DNA of 15,291 nucleotides from JABCPE02 sp963530895. GTDB lineage: Bacteria > Bacteroidota > Bacteroidia > Flavobacteriales > Weeksellaceae. Below are positions 1-6,132 of this stretch, piece by piece; the stretch's first letter is position 1, and each line of letters begins with the position of its first letter. The stretch lies in assembly GCA_963530895.1 (NCBI GenBank), contig CAUSFO010000038.1:1-15291 (forward strand). Reading direction: 5' to 3'. The notes beneath the pieces are model-generated. The model saw only the letters and a list, made by a program, of their open reading frames with translations. It ran no database searches and was not told the DNA's origin. The translations under genes and the position numbers were made by a program.

Positions 1-712
1 TCAAACAAGAGTCGATAGCAGATGGTGTAGATCCCCAGTCTTCGTGTAATTTAAGGCCGAAAACTCCCGCTTCGATTTGTTCAATGATTGCTTCCTCAGA
101 AGAAGAGTTTCCTTTACCAAAAATACCGAAGTTCATTGGTAAACCATCCAAAGCCTCAAACATTTTTCTAATATTCCAAGCACCTGGTGTAATAGTTGTA
201 GCCAATGTTCCGTGGTTAGGTCCTGTACCACCTCCTACAAAAGTAGTTGTTCCACCTGCTAATGCAGTTTCTATCTGCTGTGGACAGATGTAGTGAATGT
301 GAGTATCGATACCACCAGCTGTAAAGATGTGACCTTCACCTCCTAAAGCTTCTGTAGATGCTCCGATAACCATTCCTGATGTTACTCCATCCATTGTATT
401 TGGGTTACCTGCTTTACCAATACCAGCGATTTTTCCGTCTTTGATACCGATATCTGCTTTCACGATTCCCCAGTAGTCGATAATTGTTGCGTTAGTAATT
501 ACTAAGTCTAGAACTCCCTCATCTCTAAGGTGAGTAGCTGACTGAGCCATACCATCTCTCATTGTTTTTCCTCCACCGAATTTATTTTCTTCTCCGTATA
601 CTGTAAAATCTCTTTCGATTTCTGCAAACAATTCTGTATTTGCTAGTCTAATTTTGTCCCCAACTGTTGGTCCATACATTGAGGCATACTTCTGTCTGTC
701 GATCTTTGCCAT
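1..712 (-). CDS. ureC: Urease alpha subunit, second copy (5' part; runs off the left edge)
   Basis: Reverse-strand reading from the ATG at 712 is open to the window edge and gives the first 237 residues of a urease alpha subunit (full family length about 570). It starts MAKIDRQKYASMYGPTVGDK and contains the nickel ligands His138 and His140 (THIH), the lysine that is carbamylated to bridge the two nickels (Lys221 in GLKLHED) and His223. It differs from the complete copy at 936-2654 at 15 of 237 residues by my count, mostly conservative changes (I/L, I/V, G/S, T/A), so it is not visibly decaying. No ureA or ureB precedes it; a terminator and a 150-bp putative promoter/leader region lie upstream. 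The rest of the gene, with the remaining active-site residues, is outside the window, so whether it encodes a working subunit cannot be decided here. It may head a second transcript carrying accessory genes such as ureEFGD. Confidence 0.95.
   Translation of the reverse strand, partial: MAKIDRQKYASMYGPTVGDKIRLANTELFAEIERDFTVYGEENKFGGGKTMRDGMAQSATHLRDEGVLDLVITNATIIDYWGIVKADIGIKDGKIAGIGKAGNPNTMDGVTSGMVIGASTEALGGEGHIFTAGGIDTHIHYICPQQIETALAGGTTTFVGGGTGPNHGTLATTITPGAWNIRKMFEALDGLPMNFGIFGKGNSSSEEAIIEQIEAGVFGLKLHEDWGSTPSAIDSCL
1..712. repeat. Direct repeat, copy A (5' part of ureC; partner 1943-2654)
   Basis: The two segments align base for base with a constant offset of 1942 and no indel. By hand count 58 of 712 positions differ (about 92 % identity). 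Differences are patchy: none in 1-55, 41 in 56-278, none in 279-460 (182 bp), and 17 in 461-712. The repeat continues beyond the left edge by an unknown amount. Homology ends at or just before the start codon; upstream only a low-complexity match (about 14 bases, A/T) is shared with the ureB-ureC junction. Confidence 0.95.
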
Positions 713-741
713 AAGTAATTATTTTTTTATTATTTGACTTG

Positions 742-778
742 TATTCGTGTTACAAATTTCATTTTCTTGACACGAATA
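742..778. repeat. 9-bp perfect inverted repeat in the leader of the second ureC
   Basis: TATTCGTGT at 742-750 is the exact reverse complement of ACACGAATA at 770-778, with a 19-base AT-rich spacer. It lies 30-66 bases upstream of the ATG at 712 and just downstream of a candidate -7 box (788-795). It could be an operator dyad near the transcription start or a hairpin at the 5' end of the mRNA. No equivalent repeat was seen upstream of ureA or hypA. Confidence 0.6.
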
Positions 779-787
779 ATTAACATG

Positions 788-818
788 CAAATTTATTGAA
801 TGTTTTTCAGAAAAAAAA
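788..818 (-). promoter_or_regulatory. Candidate Bacteroidota promoter for the second ureC
   Basis: Read on the minus strand, 795-788 is TAAATTTG, an exact match to the Bacteroidota -7 consensus TAnnTTTG. Nineteen bases upstream (818-815) lies TTTT where the -33 consensus is TTTG. Transcription would start near 781, giving a leader of about 70 nt that includes the 742-778 inverted repeat. The preceding operon ends in a terminator at 865-903, which makes a separate promoter here plausible. Confidence 0.45.
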
Positions 819-864
819 TTAAAAAATATGATTTTTGTTATGTTTCTGGTATTTTAACATTTGG

Positions 865-903
865 GCAATAAAAAATCAGCCATACCAAAGGTATGACTGA
901 TTT
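865..903 (-). terminator. Rho-independent terminator after the complete ureC
   Basis: A 14-bp stem (873-886 with 890-903, one mismatched pair) and a 3-base loop lie 33 bases past the ureC stop codon at 936. On the minus strand the stem is followed by a T-rich run (877-871). It should end the hypA-to-ureC transcript and separate it from the second ureC. Confidence 0.8.
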
Positions 904-935
904 GAAATATGGTTTTATCTTTATATTCTAATTTC

Positions 936-2654
936 TTAGAACATGAAGTATAATTGTCCCATTGGAAGTTTGCTAGCTGGCTCACATACACATGGTTTAC
1001 CATCTACTTTCACTTCGTGTGTCTGAGCATTTACCTCAATCTTAGGCATCGCATCGTTGTGGATCATATCAGATTTTCCGATAAATCTACATCCGATTAC
1101 TGGTAATAATTTTTTACCTAATCCGTAAGATTGTACAATCTCTTTCTCTAAAGATACTTTAGATACGAAGAATGCTGAAGTTTCAGTATTTGCTTTTCCG
1201 TAGCTTCCGAACATTGGTCTCCAGAATACTGGTTGTGGAGTTGGGATTGATGCGTTTGGATCTCCCATTTTAGAGTAAGATACGAATCCTCCTTTGATGA
1301 TCATCTCTGGCTTAGCACCAAACATGTCTGGTCTCCACATTACTAAGTCTGCCATCTTACCAACTTCGATTGATCCAATGTATCTTTGGATACCGTGTGC
1401 AATCGCTGGGTTGATAGTTACTTTAGAAATATATCTCTTAATTCTGAAGTTATCATTTCCTGTTCCTTCATCTTCTGGCAATGGTCCGAATTGCTTCTTC
1501 ATCTTGTCAGCGGTTTGGAATGTTCTAGTGATTACTTCACCTGGTCTACCCATCGCTTGAGAGTCAGATGACATGATAGAGAATACTCCCATATCGTGAA
1601 GGATATCTTCTGCTGCGATAGTCTCTCTTCTAATTCTAGAGTCTGCGAAAGATACATCCTCTTTTACATTTTTATCCAAGTGGTGGCACACCATCAACAT
1701 GTCTAAGTGCTCATCAATTGTGTTAACTGTGAAAGGCTTAGTTGGGTTTGTTGATGCTGGCAATACATTCGGATATGATGCTACTGTGATGATGTCTGGC
1801 GCGTGTCCACCTCCTGCTCCCTCTGTGTGGAATGTGTGGATAGTTCTACCATTGATAGCTCTCATTGTATCTTCTACGAATCCAGCTTCGTTCAATGTAT
1901 CCGTGTGGATAGTAGCTTGTACATCTAACTGATCACAAACTGTCAAACAAGAGTCGATAGCAGATGGTGTAGATCCCCAGTCTTCGTGTAATTTAAGACC
2001 TAGAGCACCAGCTTCGATTTGTTCTACAAGAGCTTCTTCAGAAGAAGAGTTACCTTTACCGAACAATCCAAAGTTCATTGGTAGGCTATCTAAACCTTCG
2101 AACATTTTTCTTAGGTTCCAAGCACCTGGAGCAATAGTTGTAGCCAATGTTCCGTGGTTAGGTCCTGTACCACCTCCGATGAATGTAGTAATACCTCCTG
2201 CTAATGCAGTTTCTACTTGTTGTGGACAGATGTAGTGAATGTGAGTATCGATACCACCAGCTGTAAAGATGTGACCTTCACCTCCTAAAGCTTCTGTAGA
2301 TGCTCCGATAACCATTCCTGATGTTACTCCATCCATTGTATTTGGGTTACCTGCTTTACCAATACCAGCGATTTTTCCGTCTTTGATACCGATATCTGCT
2401 TTTACGATTCCCCAGTAATCGATAATTGTTGCGTTAGTAATTACTAAGTCTAACACTCCCTCATCTCTAAGGTGAGTAGCTGACTGAGCCATACCATCTC
2501 TCAAAGTTTTTCCTCCACCGAATTTGTTTTCTTCTCCGTATACTGTGAAGTCTCTTTCGATTTCTGCAAACAATTCTGTATCTGCTAGTCTAATTTTGTC
2601 CCCAACTGTTGGTCCATACATTGAGGCATATTTTTGTCTATCTAATTTAGCCAT
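936..2654 (-). CDS. ureC: Urease alpha subunit (complete)
   Basis: Catalytic subunit of urease, the cytoplasmic nickel enzyme that hydrolyses urea to ammonia and carbamate. At 572 residues it is full length. All active-site residues are present at a constant offset of +4 from the Klebsiella enzyme: nickel ligands His138, His140, carbamylated Lys221, His250, His276 and Asp364; substrate-binding His223; the mobile-flap pair Cys323-His324; and Arg340. The C-terminus ends MGQLYFMF, as usual for the family. The start at 2654 (MAKLDRQKY) matches the family and follows ureB by 25 bases without a clear Shine-Dalgarno, normal for Bacteroidota. It is the last gene before the terminator at 865-903. The unusual point is the second ureC starting 223 bp downstream at 712. 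Confidence 0.98.
   Translation of the reverse strand: MAKLDRQKYASMYGPTVGDKIRLADTELFAEIERDFTVYGEENKFGGGKTLRDGMAQSATHLRDEGVLDLVITNATIIDYWGIVKADIGIKDGKIAGIGKAGNPNTMDGVTSGMVIGASTEALGGEGHIFTAGGIDTHIHYICPQQVETALAGGITTFIGGGTGPNHGTLATTIAPGAWNLRKMFEGLDSLPMNFGLFGKGNSSSEEALVEQIEAGALGLKLHEDWGSTPSAIDSCLTVCDQLDVQATIHTDTLNEAGFVEDTMRAINGRTIHTFHTEGAGGGHAPDIITVASYPNVLPASTNPTKPFTVNTIDEHLDMLMVCHHLDKNVKEDVSFADSRIRRETIAAEDILHDMGVFSIMSSDSQAMGRPGEVITRTFQTADKMKKQFGPLPEDEGTGNDNFRIKRYISKVTINPAIAHGIQRYIGSIEVGKMADLVMWRPDMFGAKPEMIIKGGFVSYSKMGDPNASIPTPQPVFWRPMFGSYGKANTETSAFFVSKVSLEKEIVQSYGLGKKLLPVIGCRFIGKSDMIHNDAMPKIEVNAQTHEVKVDGKPCVCEPASKLPMGQLYFMF
1943..2654. repeat. Direct repeat, copy B (5' part of ureC; partner 1-712)
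   Basis: This is the partner of the repeat at 1-712, in the same orientation and offset by 1942 bp. The stretch 2221-2402 is identical to 279-460, and 1943-1997 is identical to 1-55, whereas 1998-2220 differs from its counterpart at roughly 18 % of positions. Confidence 0.95.
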
Positions 2655-2679
2655 GATTTTAAATTTTAATCGTTAATAA

Positions 2680-3030
2680 TTATTTTTTTAGTGAATTAAG
2701 AGCCTCTCTGTTTCTTTCTAAGTGTCTAAGGCTAAATCCTCTTACTGATCTAGCTCCACCGTAAGGAATCAACTCTACTTCTTTAGATTCACCTGGTTCA
2801 AATCTTTGTGCAAGACCTGCAGGAACATTCAATCTGTGAGCTTCAGCTGCTTTTCTGTCAAACTCAAGTGCAGAGTTAGTTTCAGCGAAGTGGAAGTGAG
2901 ATCCAACTTGGATTGGTCTATCTCCTTTGTTAGTAACTTTAAGTTTAAGAACTTTCTTACCAGCGTTGTATTCGATGTCACCAGAAGCTAAGATGTATTC
3001 TCCTGGAACTACATATTTATTATTACTCAT
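2680..3030 (-). CDS. ureB: Urease beta subunit
   Basis: Small structural subunit of urease, 116 residues, packing with UreA and UreC in the (ABC)3-type enzyme. Recognisable family segments are the N-terminal VPGEYILASGDIEYNAGK, the central VGSHFHFAETNSALEFDR and the GGARSVRGF segment near the C-terminus. It is encoded separately from UreA, not fused as in Helicobacter. It lies 26 bases downstream of ureA and 25 bases upstream of ureC, so the three subunits are almost certainly co-transcribed and translated together. Confidence 0.97.
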   Translation of the reverse strand: MSNNKYVVPGEYILASGDIEYNAGKKVLKLKVTNKGDRPIQVGSHFHFAETNSALEFDRKAAEAHRLNVPAGLAQRFEPGESKEVELIPYGGARSVRGFSLRHLERNREALNSLKK

Positions 3031-3056
3031 AACTTTAATTTTTTTAGAAGTTTAAA

Positions 3057-3359
3057 TTAGTGGATTGGGTGGTGTACTGTTACCAATTTTGTTCCGTCAG
3101 GGAAAGTTGCTTCGATTTGCACATCGTGAATCATTTCAGCAACTCCATCCATTACATCTTGACGACTCAAGTATGTAGTTCCTTCTTGCATTAATTGAGC
3201 TACAGATTTTCCTTCTCTTGCACCTTCAATTAATTTGTGAGCGATATACGCTACTGTTTCAGGGTGGTTAAGTTTCAACCCTCTGTTTTTTCTGTCTTCA
3301 GCCACTTTACCAGCTAGATAAAGCATTAGCTTCTCAGTTTCTCTAGGTACTAAATGCAT
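3057..3359 (-). CDS. ureA: Urease gamma subunit
   Basis: Smallest urease subunit, exactly 100 residues as in most bacteria with three separate subunits. It starts MHLVPRETEKL and carries the family segments RGLKLNHPETVAYI and MIHDVQIEATFPDGTKLVTV, ending HHPIH. It is the first structural gene of ureABC. The 76-base gap to the urea-transporter gene upstream holds a small hairpin (3402-3419), so this junction could be a processing or attenuation site, though no consensus promoter is evident there. Confidence 0.97.
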   Translation of the reverse strand: MHLVPRETEKLMLYLAGKVAEDRKNRGLKLNHPETVAYIAHKLIEGAREGKSVAQLMQEGTTYLSRQDVMDGVAEMIHDVQIEATFPDGTKLVTVHHPIH

Positions 3360-3401
3360 AATTAAAAATTTAAAATGTTAATATTAAGTTATTATACAAT
3401 A

Positions 3402-3419
3402 TCAAAACACAGGTTTTGA
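3402..3419. other. Small hairpin in the transporter-ureA gap
   Basis: TCAAAAC (3402-3408) and GTTTTGA (3413-3419) form a perfect 7-bp stem with a 4-base loop, 43 bases upstream of ureA. On the minus strand it is not followed by a T run, so it does not look like a terminator of the operon. It may be an mRNA processing or stability element. This is structure only; no function can be read from it. Confidence 0.4.
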
Positions 3420-3435
3420 ATATTTTCTTTTTTTA

Positions 3436-4365
3436 TTAAGGATTTAATGATTTTACTAATTCCTCAGTATTTGGGTTTGATTTGTTCACTGCTTTTTGAA
3501 CAGCTTCCATAATCCAAGTTGCTACGATGAAACCAATAGTGTAAGTTTTCAATCCTGTAGAATCTACCCCATAATGGATTAACACTGCTAAAAGAATTCC
3601 TACAACAATGTAAACAAAGTCAGCTCTTGAAACTCCTGATTTTGTCACGAACGCACATGCTACCAAAATTGGAGAGAATGAATAAAGTCCGTTTGCTAAT
3701 GTATTAGCGTCTATTCCAAGTACATAGTGAGCGAATAATCCTCCCAATGTCGCAGCTGCTGTTCCCCACATTGCTACAGAAGGTGAACTGATTGCTAATC
3801 CTAAGAAGATGAACACCCCTGTAAGGAAGTTAGCTCCAAAGTTTACTTCTGCCCATCCGTAGAATGGAGTTTTAATAGCATCTATTGTTCCTGTATAAAT
3901 TGGTAGATCTGGTGTAGTTTGTACTAGTCCTAAAACATTGTATTTAGCGAACGCCCAACAAAGAACCCAACATGTTACTACGAATGGGAATGTAAATGCA
4001 GTCCATCCTTTAGTCACGAAAACATGCATAATTACTGTTGCTATCACTGCTGCTACTGCTCCAAGAGCCCAAAGCAATGGATTTGCACCATTTAATGTTG
4101 CATGAGCATCGTTAGTTGCAAATGTGAACATTACACACATGTAAGCCAAACTTGCATTGAATCCATAAAGACCAAACTCTATGTCTCCATCTTTAGCTTT
4201 TAATGCTTTTGCTGTAAGGACTCCTATCAAAGACCCCAAGAAGCAAGTCACACCTAATGTCCAGTGGCTAAAAAACATACCAATTGTAATTAGCAATCCA
4301 GACCAACCATTATCTTGTAGGAAGATTTGTCCTATCCCAACAAGCGTTGTTTTAATCAATTTCAT
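3436..4365 (-). CDS. Urea transporter (UT family)
   Basis: Integral inner-membrane protein of 309 residues with multiple hydrophobic spans and the two-fold internal repeat of the UT/Yut urea-channel family. GLYGFNASLAYMC (65-77) and GLYSFSPILVACAF (226-239) are the repeated pore-loop segments, matching the GLxGxNxxL pattern of the family. FTFPFVVTCW (124-133) corresponds to the conserved T-x-PF segment. It probably lets urea diffuse into the cytoplasm for the urease encoded next to it. It lies 54 bases after hypB and 76 before ureA, same strand, consistent with one operon. It is not the proton-gated UreI of Helicobacter, which is smaller and unrelated. Actual selectivity (urea versus related amides) cannot be seen. 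Confidence 0.88.
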   Translation of the reverse strand: MKLIKTTLVGIGQIFLQDNGWSGLLITIGMFFSHWTLGVTCFLGSLIGVLTAKALKAKDGDIEFGLYGFNASLAYMCVMFTFATNDAHATLNGANPLLWALGAVAAVIATVIMHVFVTKGWTAFTFPFVVTCWVLCWAFAKYNVLGLVQTTPDLPIYTGTIDAIKTPFYGWAEVNFGANFLTGVFIFLGLAISSPSVAMWGTAAATLGGLFAHYVLGIDANTLANGLYSFSPILVACAFVTKSGVSRADFVYIVVGILLAVLIHYGVDSTGLKTYTIGFIVATWIMEAVQKAVNKSNPNTEELVKSLNP

Positions 4366-4419
4366 AATTTTCTGTTTTAATTGTTATAATTTAGAATCTG
4401 TTATTTATTTTCGTTTCTG

Positions 4420-5127
4420 TTATTTCTTAGCTTCTTTCTTTTCTTTGATTTTTGCTAGAATCCAATTTACCCAATTCTCCATGCCAACATCTGTAAGAGT
4501 TGAGATTTCCATTACCTCAATATCAGGGTTCACGCTTCTTGCATCTTTTGTTACTGCATCCACTGAGAACGGAAGATATGGAAGTAAATCTGTTTTGGAA
4601 ACAAGCATCAACTCACTTGTTAAGAACATTTTAGGATATTTACTTGGTTTGTCATCTCCTTCCGTTACAGCTATCAATGTCACCCTGTAATCCTCACCTA
4701 AGTCAAAAGAAGATGGGCACATTAGGTTTCCTACATTTTCAATGAACAATACATCTGTGTTGCTAAGATCCATATGGTCTATCGCCTGTAAGATCATCTG
4801 TGCTTCTATGTGGCACATCCCTCCTGTCACGATCTGAAGAGCATCTATTCCTACATCCTTCATTCTTTGTGCATCTCTATCTGTTTCTGGGTCTCCCACT
4901 AGTACAGACATTTTTGCTTTTCCTTTTAGTAACTCTCCTGTCTTCTGCATTAGAGTTGTTTTTCCACTCCCTGGCGAAGAACAAACATTGATTACTAATA
5001 TATCTTTTAATTTCTCACGAATTGTTCCCGCAACAAAATCGTTTGCTTTCAACAAGTTAAGTGATACATGCTCTGTATCGATACTCCCTGCTGTAAGTCT
5101 TGATGATTTTGGTTTAACTTCACTCAT
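4420..5127 (-). CDS. hypB: Nickel-insertion GTPase HypB
   Basis: SIMIBI-class GTPase of 235 residues that binds nickel and hands it to target metalloenzymes together with HypA. Visible motifs are the P-loop SSPGSGKTT (50-58), GDPETDRD (78-85), the metal-binding Cys105-His106 in TGGMCHIEAQ, Cys137 in GNLMCPSS, the DVLFIENVGN switch region, and the SKTD base-recognition motif (177-180). The CH...C triad and the TGG-CHxEA segment identify HypB and not UreG. It lacks the histidine-rich N-terminal nickel-storage tail of some HypB proteins. Its start overlaps the end of hypA by 8 bases, indicating translational coupling. With no hydrogenase gene in view and ureABC downstream, it most likely serves urease. 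Confidence 0.93.
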   Translation of the reverse strand: MSEVKPKSSRLTAGSIDTEHVSLNLLKANDFVAGTIREKLKDILVINVCSSPGSGKTTLMQKTGELLKGKAKMSVLVGDPETDRDAQRMKDVGIDALQIVTGGMCHIEAQMILQAIDHMDLSNTDVLFIENVGNLMCPSSFDLGEDYRVTLIAVTEGDDKPSKYPKMFLTSELMLVSKTDLLPYLPFSVDAVTKDARSVNPDIEVMEISTLTDVGMENWVNWILAKIKEKKEAKK

Positions 5128-5470
5128 TTTTCCTAAAATTTATTTCGTTAATATATAATTCCTCTCCTTGTATTATGTTTCTTGTAGGATGCCCACAATT
5201 ACCACATACAAATTTATTCTGTTTTACTTCTGTGACTTCTCCGCATTCTTCACATTTTATCAGTACTGGAAGCACATCTACTACCAATTCTGTATGATAA
5301 AACTCTGGACACTCCATCACATAGGCTTTGTAAGCATTCTGGATAAGGATGGGTTGTACATTACTCAGCAATCCCACCTTTAAATGAACACTTGAAACAT
5401 CTTCATATTTTTCTGGAAATTCCTCCTGTATTCTGTCAAAAATATTTTTGACTAAATAAATCTCATGCAT
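5120..5470 (-). CDS. hypA: Nickel metallochaperone HypA
   Basis: Small nickel/zinc protein of 116 residues, the usual HypA size. It begins Met-His-Glu, the invariant N-terminal nickel site, and has the structural zinc site as CxxC pairs at Cys73/Cys76 and Cys89/Cys92 (CEEC...CGNC). HypA delivers nickel with HypB to [NiFe]-hydrogenase and, in Helicobacter, to urease. Only the urease target is visible here. It overlaps hypB by 8 bases and begins 53 bases after the small unrecognised gene upstream. Confidence 0.93.
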   Translation of the reverse strand: MHEIYLVKNIFDRIQEEFPEKYEDVSSVHLKVGLLSNVQPILIQNAYKAYVMECPEFYHTELVVDVLPVLIKCEECGEVTEVKQNKFVCGNCGHPTRNIIQGEELYINEINFRKNE

Positions 5471-5523
5471 TTTACAAATCTTTACTTCTCTAAACTCTTT
5501 TCAAGATATATCCTAAAAAGAAT

Positions 5524-5871
5524 CTAGCAGTCTACTTTCAAAGATCGGTAAAGTAAGAATAATTGAGGTTTTGAATATTCAGCAGATTGAGAATTAAAGG
5601 ATATATGCTGACTATTTATAGTGTTTAGAATTCTGTTATTATTATTTTCAAATATTTTATCTACTCCATCATCATCTAAGTATTTAACTTTTATCGCAAC
5701 TACTTTAGACTTATCTCCATCTGTAATATCAGCTAAAGATATTTTTTTAGTCCCCATAGCGCTTCTACCTTTTGTGGTAGAACCATTTTTCAAAAGCAAC
5801 TGTAATGAACTGGTCACAATCATTACAACCAACATTTGAAATACTACTTTATGGATTCTTGTTCTTTTCAT
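5524..5871 (-). CDS. Unrecognised small secreted or anchored protein
   Basis: This is a 115-residue protein that I do not recognise. Residues 1-27 are basic then hydrophobic (MKRTRIHK followed by VVFQMLVVMIVTSSLQLLL), like a signal peptide or one membrane anchor. The rest is polar, Asn/Lys/Asp-rich and includes an acidic patch (KYLDDDGVDKIFENNNN). A good promoter match lies upstream at 5906-5936, which supports it being a real gene. It is the first gene before hypA, 53 bases away, so it may be the leading gene of the urease operon. No lipobox Cys, no metal-binding Cys/His cluster and no known domain is visible. It could be a truncated remnant, but nothing shows this directly. Confidence 0.6.
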   Translation of the reverse strand: MKRTRIHKVVFQMLVVMIVTSSLQLLLKNGSTTKGRSAMGTKKISLADITDGDKSKVVAIKVKYLDDDGVDKIFENNNNRILNTINSQHISFNSQSAEYSKPQLFLLYRSLKVDC

Positions 5872-5905
5872 TTGGACTAAACTTTCTTATCCTTTTTTGA
5901 TGTAA

Positions 5906-5936
5906 CAAATGTAGAGATTATTTATGACATTACAAT
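5906..5936 (-). promoter_or_regulatory. Promoter, likely for the urease/hyp operon
   Basis: On the minus strand the -7 box TACATTTG (5913-5906) matches TAnnTTTG exactly. It is preceded after 19 bases by ATTG (5936-5933), one change from TTTG. The start would be near 5899, about 28 bases before the ATG at 5871. No further consensus promoter was seen between here and ureA, so this may drive the whole set from 5871 down to 936. Confidence 0.6.
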
Positions 5937-6021
5937 ATTTTTCCCATTTTTTAGTTTATGATATTTAACATATTCATTGATTCTCCCCGAAAAGCTATTT
6001 TTTCACAAAATAATATTATCA

Positions 6022-6054
6022 AAATAAAAAAAATAACACAAAATGTGTTATTTT
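6022..6054 (-). terminator. Terminator after guaB
   Basis: A perfect 11-bp stem (6030-6040 with 6044-6054), A/T-rich with an ACACA/TGTGT core and a 3-base loop. On the minus strand it is followed by a T run interrupted once (6029-6021). It lies about 80 bases after the guaB stop. Confidence 0.75.
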
Positions 6055-6132
6055 AAAATTTAGTGTTACGAAATGGTGTTTTTTCAGCGTTCTTTTTTAA
6101 CCATTTTTTAACAAATTTTGGGATTTTTGATT

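Noticed and set aside
84..293. Plus-strand reading frame opposite the second ureC
   Set aside because: It lies wholly antisense to a conserved enzyme and its translation shows no protein-family features.
1..712. Second ureC as a pseudogene
   Set aside because: The visible 237 codons are intact, keep the nickel-site residues and differ from the other copy mainly conservatively; the label cannot be supported without the rest of the gene.
742..778. NikR operator
   Set aside because: The arms and spacing do not match the Escherichia or Helicobacter NikR sites that I know.
4181..4690. 169-codon plus-strand frame across the transporter-hypB junction
   Set aside because: It is antisense to two clearly identified genes and has no promoter or domain.
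4420..5127. UreG in place of HypB
   Set aside because: The Cys-His...Cys metal triad, TGG-CHxEA segment and pairing with HypA identify HypB.
5763..5782. 7-bp inverted repeat TTCTACC/GGTAGAA
   Set aside because: It lies inside a coding region with no following T run; short repeats of this size are expected by chance.
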